Of a DNA stretch of 9,044 nt, positions 1-5,759 are shown piece after piece (position 1 is the first letter of the stretch; each line of letters starts with the position of its first letter). Source of the stretch: Bacillus_I endophytica_A (GTDB lineage Bacteria > Bacillota > Bacilli > Bacillales > Bacillaceae_H); the NCBI RefSeq assembly GCF_026790145.1, contig NZ_JALAMS010000060.1, positions 1 through 9,044 of the forward strand, read 5' to 3'. The position numbers were made by a program, and so were the translations under genes. The notes beneath the pieces are model-generated. The model was not told where the DNA came from. It saw only the letters and a program-made list of their open reading frames with translations, and made no database searches.

Positions 1-25
1 GAAACACACTTACAAATGCTTAAAT

Positions 26-57
26 AAAGAACCTAATTGATATCAATTAGGTTCTTT
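26..57 (-). terminator. Perfect 32-bp palindrome, probable terminator of the XRE-cupin gene
   Basis: The arms AAAGAACCTAATTGAT and ATCAATTAGGTTCTTT are exact reverse complements of 16 bases with no unpaired loop in DNA; in RNA a few central bases would form the loop. It lies about 75 bp past the stop of the minus-strand regulator gene. Read on the minus strand the hairpin runs into TTCTTTATTTA, a fair U-rich tail. On the plus strand the tail TTCTTTGTACC is poorer, so it could also serve a plus-strand gene ending left of the window, but less well. Confidence 0.6.
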
Positions 58-132
58 GTACCGATAATATAGGTTATGTTAACTAAATATGTATGAAATA
101 ATTCATGATGATAAATAGATTTAGTCCACAAG

Positions 133-681
133 TCACTTTCCAGGGGGAACTGTACTAACAAATAAGAAATTAGTAGGCTTTTCTGTCTTGTTAAACCAGT
201 TGTGAGGTCTAGTTGAATCCATATGAAGGCTATCTCCAGGGTACAGATCGTATTCCGTATCATCAAGAATAATAGTCAGAGTTCCATCAACAACATAAAT
301 AAATTCCTGTCCCTCATGAGAAAAAGGTGTATCTCGTTCGTCCCCAGGTAGTAAGGTAACTAAAATAGGTACAAACAAGGGATTTGATACATTCCCCGAT
401 AAATCAGAATAAGTAAAAGATGACTTATGTTCCATTTGTTTCTCCGTTGCTCGTCTAATCATGTTTTTATCAATTTGTATAGTATCTGGAAAGAAATAGC
501 TTGGACTCACACCAAGAGCTTCAGATATTTTCCGTAAGGAGAGTAAAGTAATAGAACAAAGAGAACGTTCTACTTGAGACAAGAAGCTTATGGACAAATT
601 CGTTTTTTCAGAGACTTCTTTTAATGTCATTTTTCTTTCTTTACGAAGGTTTTTTATTAAATTTCCTAAATCTTGTTTCAT
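133..681 (-). CDS. XRE-family transcriptional regulator with C-terminal cupin domain
   Basis: Probable DNA-binding regulator of the divergent operon, 182 aa. Residues 1-62 form a Cro/C1-type HTH; the helix-turn-helix core is about residues 19-39 (TLKEVSEKTNLSISFLSQVE). Residues 100-178 form a single cupin_2 barrel with H122, E126 and H160 placed as metal or ligand-contacting residues (HEGQEF and RPHNW). This is the common architecture of regulators in which the cupin barrel senses a small metabolite, often the substrate or product of neighbouring catabolic genes. The ATG is preceded by AAGGAGAT at good spacing (686-693). The gene is transcribed away from brnQ, and the 570-bp shared intergenic region contains repeated operator-like elements, so control of the brnQ-dehydrogenase operon and itself is the simplest reading. 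The effector is not evident from sequence. Confidence 0.9.
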   Translation of the reverse strand: MKQDLGNLIKNLRKERKMTLKEVSEKTNLSISFLSQVERSLCSITLLSLRKISEALGVSPSYFFPDTIQIDKNMIRRATEKQMEHKSSFTYSDLSGNVSNPLFVPILVTLLPGDERDTPFSHEGQEFIYVVDGTLTIILDDTEYDLYPGDSLHMDSTRPHNWFNKTEKPTNFLFVSTVPPGK

Positions 682-714
682 GTCAATCTCCTTAAATATA
701 GTTTAATATAACAG

Positions 715-742
715 GTTATACATTCCACTCTAATTTTCTAAA
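715..742 (-). promoter_or_regulatory. Candidate promoter of the XRE-cupin gene
   Basis: On the minus strand TTTAGA (737-742) and TATAAC (715-720) are separated by 16 bp and would start transcription about 25-30 bp before the start codon. Both hexamers are imperfect. The -35 element lies inside the CodY-like box at 732-746, so CodY binding here would be expected to repress the gene. Confidence 0.3.
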
Positions 743-746
743 AAGT
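732..746. promoter_or_regulatory. CodY-like box
   Basis: AATTTTCTAAAAAGT matches the Bacillus/Lactococcus CodY consensus AATTTTCWGAAAATT at 13 of 15 positions. It overlaps the candidate -35 of the XRE-cupin gene. CodY is the GTP and branched-chain amino-acid sensing regulator and commonly controls amino-acid uptake genes, which suits a brnQ neighbour. The AT-rich background raises the chance of a random match, so this is a candidate only. Confidence 0.4.
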
Positions 747-915
747 ATTAAGGGTTCCTAGGCCAGATATGTAATACATACCAACTAAGGTATTATTGTA
801 TAAGGAAAACACTTACTAAGTTTTTAGAAGCATTTTTTCTCCCCTCAAGAACCTCAGTATAGCAAAGTTTAAAGCTTTGAAATTAAATTACATGTAAGGT
901 TCCTTGATAAAGTGG

Positions 916-944
916 TTGAATTTTAAGAAAACGATAAGTATAAT
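916..944 (+). promoter_or_regulatory. Strong sigma-A-type promoter P1
   Basis: TTGAAT (916-921) and a perfect TATAAT (939-944) are separated by exactly 17 bp. Predicted transcription start is near 951, giving a leader of about 300 nt before brnQ. The inverted repeats at 961-987 and 985-1007 sit from about +10 to +57, a position typical of repression by road-block or promoter occlusion. A 12/15 CodY-like match (AATTTTAAGAAAACG, 919-933) covers the -35 and spacer. Confidence 0.6.
919..933. promoter_or_regulatory. Weak CodY-like box over promoter P1
   Basis: AATTTTAAGAAAACG agrees with AATTTTCWGAAAATT at 12 of 15 positions. Three mismatches is marginal, but its placement between the -35 and -10 of the best promoter in the region, upstream of a BrnQ-type carrier, makes it worth noting. 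Confidence 0.25.
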
Positions 945-948
945 GACG

Positions 949-977
949 TTATTAGTCTTATTAAATTTAAGTGTCAA
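949..977 (-). promoter_or_regulatory. Possible minus-strand promoter within operator A
   Basis: On the minus strand a perfect TTGACA (972-977) is followed after 17 bp by TAATAA (949-954). The -35 is ideal and the -10 weak. It would drive the XRE-cupin gene with a leader of about 260 nt. Its -35 lies in the 7-nt spacer of the inverted repeat at 961-987, which would allow a single bound protein to affect both directions. Confidence 0.25.
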
Positions 978-987
978 TTAAATTTAA
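961..987. promoter_or_regulatory. Operator-like inverted repeat, site A
   Basis: Two copies of TTAAATTTAA flank the 7-nt spacer GTGTCAA. The 25 bases 963-987 match the second site at 1100-1124 at 22 positions, spacer included, which is more than shared AT-richness would explain. It starts about 10 bp after the predicted P1 start site. The best candidate ligand is the adjacent XRE-cupin protein, which is an inference. Confidence 0.5.
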
Positions 988-1007
988 TTTAATCTAAACT
1001 TAAATTA
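985..1007. promoter_or_regulatory. Operator-like inverted repeat, site C
   Basis: TAATTTAA and TTAAATTA form exact 8-bp arms around the 7-nt spacer TCTAAAC. Read on the minus strand it aligns with sites A and B (AATTTAAGT, then ATTAAAT). Its centre is 22 bp from that of site A, about two helical turns. Confidence 0.4.
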
Positions 1008-1092
1008 TACAAAACTAATTTTAACATATTAACCTAACAAGATGAAGGTGTCTGTTTTTTAAGTATCTTATATAAGTTTAAGTGCTTTTTTT

Positions 1093-1129
1093 TACCCTAA
1101 AATTTAAGTTACAATTAAATTTTAGGGTA
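1093..1129. promoter_or_regulatory. Operator-like inverted repeat, site B (15-bp perfect arms)
   Basis: TACCCTAAAATTTAA and TTAAATTTTAGGGTA are exact reverse complements around the 7-nt spacer GTTACAA. A run of eight T (1086-1093) precedes the hairpin on the plus strand, and reading the minus strand gives A after it, so it is not an intrinsic terminator in either direction. It repeats the sequence of site A and lies in the leader of a P1 transcript, where it could fold as an RNA hairpin as well as act as a DNA operator. Confidence 0.5.
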
Positions 1130-1143
1130 TGAATAGTGTGTTA

Positions 1144-1160
1144 TTTAAATAACAATTAAA
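1144..1160. promoter_or_regulatory. Degenerate operator-like repeat, site D
   Basis: TTTAA and TTAAA surround the 7-nt spacer ATAACAA. The 18-base core 1143-1160 matches site B at 16 positions. It lies just upstream of the -35 of promoter P2. Short arms make it the least certain of the four sites. Confidence 0.3.
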
Positions 1161-1170
1161 CAAAATATAA

Positions 1171-1199
1171 TTGAATACGCTTACAAACTGATGTAAAAC
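1171..1199 (+). promoter_or_regulatory. Proximal promoter candidate P2 of brnQ
   Basis: TTGAAT (1171-1176) and TAAAAC (1194-1199) are 17 bp apart, with a predicted start near 1206 and a leader of about 46 nt to the brnQ start codon. The -10 is only a 4/6 match, so it may need activation or be weak. The cre-like site at 1172-1185 covers the -35 and part of the spacer. Confidence 0.45.
1172..1185. promoter_or_regulatory. CcpA cre-like site
   Basis: TGAATACGCTTACA matches the Bacillus consensus TGWAANCGNTNWCA at all positions except the fifth, and keeps the central CG and the symmetric half-sites. Overlap with the -35 of P2 is a typical arrangement for catabolite repression. It implies that amino-acid uptake and oxidation are turned down when preferred carbon sources are present. 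Confidence 0.6.
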
Positions 1200-1251
1200 A
1201 GAACAAATGGATAGGTAGAAGGTTGCTATCAGATGACTAGGGGGACTCTAT

Positions 1252-2595
1252 ATGAAAAGTACTTTATCGATGGGACAACTTATTGCTGTCGGTCTCATGT
1301 TATTAGCGATGTTTCTTGGTGCAGGTAATATCATATTTGCACCTATGATGGGACAGTTAGCTGGAACCAACACATGGATAGCTTTTTCAGGCTTTCTAAT
1401 TACAGGGGTCGGGTTTGTTCTATTAGCCATCATAGCTTTAGCTATTTCAGGTGGAACAGTAGAGAAGCTTGCTGGGAGAGTACATCCGATATTTGGCCTG
1501 TTATTTTCAATCGCACTTTTTTTGACATTAGGACCTATGTACGTAATTCCTAGAACTACATCCATAGTAAATGAGATATCCATTGTGCCAATTGTTCCTG
1601 ATCATGTTATATCAAGTAACCTACTTCTGTTTATTTTTTCATTTGTTTTTATACTCCTTACGATATTACTATCATTAAATCCAAATAAGTTTGTTGATCA
1701 TTTAGGGAAAGTAATAACCCCAATATTCTCTATTCTTCTTGCCATATTTGTAATCAAGTCCATTATAACTCCAATGGGTTCATTTGCTAAACCGAAGGAA
1801 CCTTATATTCATAATGCTTTCTTCAAAGGATTTACAGAAGGTTATTATACGATGGATGTCCTTGCAGCCTTTATATTTGGGGGGATTTTCATAAAGTCAA
1901 TTAGGAGTCTAGGGGTTAAAGGGAATAAAGAAACTTCAATTGTTTTTATTAAAGCAGGCACGATAACTGTAGTTGGATTAGCAGTATTACAATTATCATT
2001 AGCCTGGATTGGGGCATCAAGTGTTGAGTCTATTGGATATGCCGACAATGGGGCCCAAATTCTAGCCAATAGTGCTATACATTTACTTGGAACTGGAGGG
2101 AGTTATCTTTTAGGAACAGTTATATTTTTAACGGGAATAACAACCAATGTGGCATGTCTAGCAGCCGTAACTGAGTATTTTAGTAGAATCTTTCCAAAGG
2201 TTTCTTATAAACAATGGCTATTTATGTTAGCTAGTGTAAGCCTAATCATTACTAATTTTGGATTGAATACTATACTAGATTTTGCTTCACCCATCCTGCT
2301 CCTTTTATACCCAATTTCTATTACATTAATTATTCTTTCCTTTACTCATAACTTGTTTAAAGGTTATCAATCTGTATACATAGGTTCAATTATTGGTAGC
2401 GGATTTGTTGCTCTGTTGGATGCTTTAAGAGAAGCTCATATTTTTACAAACTTTATTAGCCAAACCTTTTCTTTTATTCCCTTTTTTAATATTGGTGCTG
2501 GTTGGATTATCACAGGATCCATTGGAGCCGTTATCGGTATGATTGTAGCTATCTTGAAAAAAACAGAAGAAAGGAAGTTTGATATAGGAAGATAA
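1252..2595 (+). CDS. brnQ: Branched-chain amino-acid carrier, BrnQ (LIVCS) family
   Basis: Cation-coupled amino-acid carrier of the cytoplasmic membrane, 447 aa, the usual length for BrnQ proteins with about 12 membrane segments. Family signatures are GAGNIIFAP at residues 23-31 and the GPMYVIPRT segment at 94-102 (relatives have GPxxxIPRT). Hydrophobic segments continue to about residue 436, followed by a short charged tail (KKTEERKFDIGR). The ATG is preceded by AGGGGG (1239-1244) with a 7-nt gap. Classical members import leucine, isoleucine and valine. Here the gene heads an operon-like run of imino-acid-type dehydrogenase genes, so it may carry that pathway's substrate instead; this is inference. 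The gap to the next gene is 108 bp with no clear terminator, so read-through is likely. Control signals upstream include a cre-like site, CodY-like boxes and four inverted repeats. Confidence 0.88.
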   Translation: MKSTLSMGQLIAVGLMLLAMFLGAGNIIFAPMMGQLAGTNTWIAFSGFLITGVGFVLLAIIALAISGGTVEKLAGRVHPIFGLLFSIALFLTLGPMYVIPRTTSIVNEISIVPIVPDHVISSNLLLFIFSFVFILLTILLSLNPNKFVDHLGKVITPIFSILLAIFVIKSIITPMGSFAKPKEPYIHNAFFKGFTEGYYTMDVLAAFIFGGIFIKSIRSLGVKGNKETSIVFIKAGTITVVGLAVLQLSLAWIGASSVESIGYADNGAQILANSAIHLLGTGGSYLLGTVIFLTGITTNVACLAAVTEYFSRIFPKVSYKQWLFMLASVSLIITNFGLNTILDFASPILLLLYPISITLIILSFTHNLFKGYQSVYIGSIIGSGFVALLDALREAHIFTNFISQTFSFIPFFNIGAGWIITGSIGAVIGMIVAILKKTEERKFDIGR

Positions 2596-2625
2596 AGAGC
2601 ATTCTGAATGTCATAATTAATAGAT

Positions 2626-2654
2626 TTGATACTTATCTAATTCTTAGTTTTATT
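2626..2654 (+). promoter_or_regulatory. Possible internal promoter before the dehydrogenase genes
   Basis: TTGATA (2626-2631) and TTTATT (2649-2654) are 17 bp apart in the 108-bp gap after brnQ. The -35 is good and the -10 poor. It could give extra transcription of the dehydrogenase genes, but the gap holds no terminator and the genes may simply be read from the brnQ promoters. Confidence 0.25.
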
Positions 2655-2703
2655 TTTATATGAATCAAATAATATTGGGGTGTTTGAAGTGAAGGAAGAC
2701 GAA

Positions 2704-2961
2704 ATGATCATATGTAGATGTGAAGAAGTAAGTTACAAAGAATTGGAGACTACAGCTACCAAGTATAAGTGTTCAGCTAGGGAATTAAAACTCCGAACTA
2801 GGGCAGGTATGGGGTATTGTGGGGGAAGATCATGCCGGGCGATGATAGATAAAATAGCTAATACATCATCTAATACTCAAAATCACACATGTGTATCACT
2901 GAAATATCAGCCACCTGTGCGCCCTATCAGCTTTGGAAATTTAGGAGGACACGATAAATGA
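2704..2961 (+). CDS. BFD-type [2Fe-2S] subunit of amino-acid dehydrogenase
   Basis: Small electron-transfer subunit, 85 aa from ATG 2704. Two cysteine pairs, C4/C6 (ICRCEEV) and C39/C44 (YCGGRSC), match the Fer2_BFD pattern, and TRAGMGYCGGRSC closely resembles the C-terminal iron-sulfur domain of HcnB/opine-oxidase-A type proteins, where this module is usually fused to the FAD subunit. Here it is a separate gene. I chose ATG 2704 because AAGGAAG (2692-2698) lies at proper distance and the protein then begins MIICRCEEV, as relatives do; in-frame GTG codons at 2680 and 2689 would add 8 or 5 residues. The tail after residue 55 is probably flexible. Its stop overlaps the next start as ATGA, implying translational coupling. 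Confidence 0.85.
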   Translation: MIICRCEEVSYKELETTATKYKCSARELKLRTRAGMGYCGGRSCRAMIDKIANTSSNTQNHTCVSLKYQPPVRPISFGNLGGHDK

Positions 2962-3299
2962 CACGAAGAATTTTAGAGCATCCTGTACTCGGAAAAATTG
3001 AGGATCATCATTATGTTTCCTTCACCTTTAATAATAAAGTTTATAAAGGGTTGGAAAACGAATCCTTAGCTGCTGCCCTTTTATCTAATGGAATTCGCAC
3101 ACTTCGATACCATGAAAATAGTGGATCACCAAGGGGAATTTACTGTAATATTGGCCATTGCTATGAGTGTAGAGTTTCGGTGGATGGTCAACAAGGTATC
3201 CGAGCATGTGTGACACCTATTCAAGAGGGGATGGTTGTGGAAAGTGATGGTCCAATACCAACACCTAGTAAGGCAGATGGAGGTCTTGGAAATGAATAA
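2958..3299 (+). CDS. [2Fe-2S] ferredoxin-like subunit (Fer2_4, HcnA-like)
   Basis: Plant-type [2Fe-2S] ferredoxin-like protein of 113 aa. Cluster ligands are C63, C68, C71 and C84 (CNIGHCYEC, then RACVT), with the VSVDG and GIRACVTP segments characteristic of the small subunit of hydrogen-cyanide synthase (HcnA), sarcosine oxidase alpha N-termini, and D-hydroxyproline or opine oxidases. It would carry electrons between the two flavoprotein subunits. AGGAGG (2943-2948) lies 9 nt before the ATG. The start overlaps the previous stop by 4 bp and the stop overlaps the next gene by 8 bp, so the three products are probably made in fixed ratio. The residues after about 95 are low in structure. Confidence 0.88.
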   Translation: MTRRILEHPVLGKIEDHHYVSFTFNNKVYKGLENESLAAALLSNGIRTLRYHENSGSPRGIYCNIGHCYECRVSVDGQQGIRACVTPIQEGMVVESDGPIPTPSKADGGLGNE

Positions 3300-4512
3300 T
3301 GTAATTATTATAGGTTCTGGTCCTGCAGGTTTAACAGCAGCCGTTACTTGTGCAGAACTTGGAATAAAGGTAGTTATCATTGATGAATATATGATAGCTG
3401 GTGGGAGATTACTCGGACAGCTTTATGAAGAACCAAAAGGTTCCTGGTGGAATGGAATTGAAGAATCTAAAAAACTATATAACAAAGCAATGAACCTTGG
3501 AGTGGAATTTTATTTAAACACCACAGTAAACAATATTGAAAAAAGAGAGAATTTATGGATTGTATATACAGAAAGAGGAGAGTTTTACACAAATAACTTA
3601 TTACTAGCAACGGGTGCAGCAGAATCACCTGTCCCGGCTCCTGGCTGGACCTTGCCTGGGGTGATGTCAGTTGGTGCTGCCCAGGTTATGACAAATGTTC
3701 ATAGGGTAAAACCTGGAGAGCGTGGGGTTATCATAGGCGTAAATGTTCTATCAGCTGCTATTGCGATGGAATTACAACTAGCTGGTGTAGAGATAGCTTG
3801 CCTTACTTTACCGAAAATAAACAGCGTTACAGAGGAGGCGGGTAATCCAAGAAAAGTATTAGATTCACTTCTCCACGTATCCCATATGGCTCCGTCTCCA
3901 TTTGTTAAATATGGGAGCAAATTAATGCAAAATGACTTTATGAAAAAACTAGGGCTTACTTTTTATCCGAAAAATGGAGTGAAAATGTGGGACATTCCCA
4001 TTTATCTTCGAAAAGCTGTAACGGAAATCTACGGTAAACATGAAGTAGAAGGGGTAACAATAGCCACAATTGATGCTAATGGGGAAGTGGTACCGGGTAG
4101 CGAGGAACATATTCAAGTAGATTTTGTTTGTATTGCTGGTGGATTATATCCATTAGCTGAATTAGCAGCTGTTGCAGGTTGTCCCTTTTATTTAGTGGAG
4201 GAATTGGGAGGCTATGTGCCTTTACATAATGAACGTATGGAAAGCCCTCTAGAAGGACTATATGTTGCAGGGAACATTACGGGGATTGAAGGAGCAAAGG
4301 TTGCTGCTGCCCAAGGGAGAACGGCAGGTTTATCCATAGCACAACATGCTGGAGTTAAAGGATTAGATATTGAAATTAAGTATTCTATTGAAATAACCGA
4401 AGAAACCCGGAATAGTGCATATATACAATTTCATCCGAAAATAGAAGAGGGAAGAAGAAAAATTTTAGAGCAGTGGGAAGCCTATCATTGTTCTAAAGGA
4501 GGAGTAAGATGA
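3292..4512 (+). CDS. FAD-dependent dehydrogenase subunit, HcnB / opine-oxidase A-like
   Basis: Flavoprotein subunit of 406 aa in the pyridine nucleotide-disulfide oxidoreductase-like fold. GSGPAG at 8-13 with D31-E32 at the end of strand 2 binds FAD; LLLATGAAESPVPAPGWTLPGV at 103-124 is the family hallmark; GLYVAGNITGIEGAKVAAAQGR at 322-343 closes the FAD site. The second Rossmann motif, which is GxGxxx in relatives, reads GVNVLS at 149-154, so NAD(P) binding is unlikely. The C-terminal BFD domain found in many relatives is absent and encoded by the separate gene at 2704. The start is ATG 3292, set by GGAGGT (3279-3284) seven nt upstream and by the MNNVIIIGSGPAG N-terminus; a TTG at 3235 in the same frame is not credible. 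Stop and next start overlap as ATGA. Confidence 0.88.
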   Translation: MNNVIIIGSGPAGLTAAVTCAELGIKVVIIDEYMIAGGRLLGQLYEEPKGSWWNGIEESKKLYNKAMNLGVEFYLNTTVNNIEKRENLWIVYTERGEFYTNNLLLATGAAESPVPAPGWTLPGVMSVGAAQVMTNVHRVKPGERGVIIGVNVLSAAIAMELQLAGVEIACLTLPKINSVTEEAGNPRKVLDSLLHVSHMAPSPFVKYGSKLMQNDFMKKLGLTFYPKNGVKMWDIPIYLRKAVTEIYGKHEVEGVTIATIDANGEVVPGSEEHIQVDFVCIAGGLYPLAELAAVAGCPFYLVEELGGYVPLHNERMESPLEGLYVAGNITGIEGAKVAAAQGRTAGLSIAQHAGVKGLDIEIKYSIEITEETRNSAYIQFHPKIEEGRRKILEQWEAYHCSKGGVR

Positions 4513-5690
4513 ATAACAAACTTCATCGTGATGTTGTGGTTATTGGAGGAGGAATTATTGGTTCGTCAATTGCCTACTATTGCTCAAAATCAGGATTAGA
4601 TGTAACAGTTCTTGAAAAAAATGAATTAGCTAGTGGGACAACTTCTAAATGTGATGGGAATATTCTAGCAATAGATAAGGATCCAGGATTTGATAGTCAA
4701 ATGTCTCTAAAAAGTCAGCAGTTAGTATATGAATTAAATGATGAACTTGAAATCCCTTTTGAGTATCGAAATCCAGGTAGTATTTTAGTTTGTGAAAATG
4801 ATATGGAAATGGAAGCTGCGCAAAAATGGGTACAACAGCAACAAGAGGCAGGACTAGATTTTCGAATGTTAGATAGGGAAGACTTACGCAATGAATCTAG
4901 TTATTTCGCAGACGATCTTCCTGGGGGGCTTGAGTGTAGGACTGACTCTATAATAAATCCCTATATGCTGACGTATTCCATGATTCAACGCGCAAAACAA
5001 TTTGGGGCAAGGATCCATACAAATACAGAAGTAAAGAACCTTTATAGGAATAGAGAACATCAATTTATAATTGAGACGAATAAAGAAACCTTCACAGCTA
5101 ACAAAGTGGTTAATGCCTGTGGTGTATGGGCTCCGTTTATTGGAGAAATGTTGGATGTAGATATTTCAATAAAACCGCGTAAAGGACATGTAATTGTTGC
5201 TTCTAGGCAACAGCCTGTTGGGTTAAGAAATGTAATGGAATTTGGTTATCTCATTTCGAAATTTGGTGGAGAGAGAAAAGTAGATCCATTAACTGATAAA
5301 TATGGGATTGCCTTAGTTTTTGAACCTACTCAGAGTCAAAATTTTTTAATTGGGAGTAGTCGTCAATTTAATGGATATGACACGAAAGTGGATTATGAAA
5401 TCATAAAAAATATCGCAAGAAGAGCCCTTCGTTTCTACCCTAAGATAGCGAATATGACGGTTATCAGAACATACGCAGGATTACGCCCGTGGACAGCTGA
5501 CCACCTTCCAATCATTTCACAGGTTGAAGAGATGCCAGGGTTTTATATAGCAGCAGGGCATGAAGGGGACGGAATAAGTTTAGCAGCAATCACAGGTAAA
5601 TTAATTGAGGAAATGATTAATGAAACACACACATCAATCCCAATTGATCCCCTTCGTTATAATCGATTTAAAATAAATGCTATGAAATGA
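4509..5690 (+). CDS. FAD-dependent amino-acid dehydrogenase, catalytic DAO-family subunit
   Basis: Likely catalytic subunit, 393 aa, of the DadA/glycine oxidase/HcnC superfamily. GGGIIG at 13-18 and E36 form the FAD ADP-binding fold; SGTTSKCDGN at 42-51 follows the helix that carries the flavin in relatives; TYAGLRPWTAD at 321-331 gives the usual substrate-carboxylate arginine region; GHEGDGISLA at 350-359 is the C-terminal FAD motif. This set, with the HcnA-, HcnB- and BFD-like genes just upstream, matches multi-subunit dye-linked proline, D-hydroxyproline, opine and HCN-synthase (glycine) dehydrogenases. AAAGGAGG (4495-4502) precedes the ATG by 6 nt. The substrate cannot be read from sequence; a secondary or cyclic amino acid is favoured because of the ketimine-reductase gene next door. 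Glycine to cyanide is less likely given that neighbour. Confidence 0.87.
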   Translation: MNNKLHRDVVVIGGGIIGSSIAYYCSKSGLDVTVLEKNELASGTTSKCDGNILAIDKDPGFDSQMSLKSQQLVYELNDELEIPFEYRNPGSILVCENDMEMEAAQKWVQQQQEAGLDFRMLDREDLRNESSYFADDLPGGLECRTDSIINPYMLTYSMIQRAKQFGARIHTNTEVKNLYRNREHQFIIETNKETFTANKVVNACGVWAPFIGEMLDVDISIKPRKGHVIVASRQQPVGLRNVMEFGYLISKFGGERKVDPLTDKYGIALVFEPTQSQNFLIGSSRQFNGYDTKVDYEIIKNIARRALRFYPKIANMTVIRTYAGLRPWTADHLPIISQVEEMPGFYIAAGHEGDGISLAAITGKLIEEMINETHTSIPIDPLRYNRFKINAMK

Positions 5691-5759
5691 TTCAAATTAG
5701 CATGAAAAACCGTATGAAGATTTTTAATAAGCAAAATAATCGTTGAGGTGATGAGGGAA

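Larger units (their letters stand above)
682..1251. other. Divergent regulatory region between the XRE-cupin gene and brnQ
   Basis: This 570-bp gap has no credible open reading frame. It is very AT-rich and holds two plus-strand promoter candidates, a minus-strand promoter candidate, a cre-like site, two CodY-like boxes and four related inverted repeats, each listed separately. I see no T-box (no AGGGTGGNACCGCG motif) and no convincing riboswitch. The part from about 750 to 900 shows only a 13-bp palindrome at 768-780 and short local hairpins of no clear meaning. Confidence 0.7.

Noticed and set aside
33..266. 77-aa minus-strand open frame beside the regulator gene
   Set aside because: It overlaps the regulator's 3' half in another frame, crosses the terminator palindrome, and shows no ribosome binding site or recognisable domain.
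802..820. Possible second cre site near GGAAAACACTTACT
   Set aside because: The central CG is lost and the outer bases mismatch, so it fails the core of the consensus.
1093..1129. Hairpin read as an intrinsic terminator or attenuator
   Set aside because: The T-run precedes the hairpin on the plus strand and A follows it on the minus strand, so neither direction has a terminator tail.
1042..1152. Leader mini-ORFs MKVSVF (1042) and MNSVLFK (1129)
   Set aside because: Both lack a good Shine-Dalgarno sequence and are what chance gives in AT-rich DNA.
682..1251. T-box or other riboswitch in the brnQ leader
   Set aside because: The conserved T-box sequence AGGGTGGNACCGCG and its terminator/antiterminator pair are absent, and no other riboswitch core was recognised.
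2704..5690. Hydrogen cyanide synthase (hcnABC) assignment
   Set aside because: Subunits resemble HcnA/B/C, but so do proline, hydroxyproline and opine dehydrogenases; the free BFD gene and adjacent ketimine reductase favour an imino-acid substrate.
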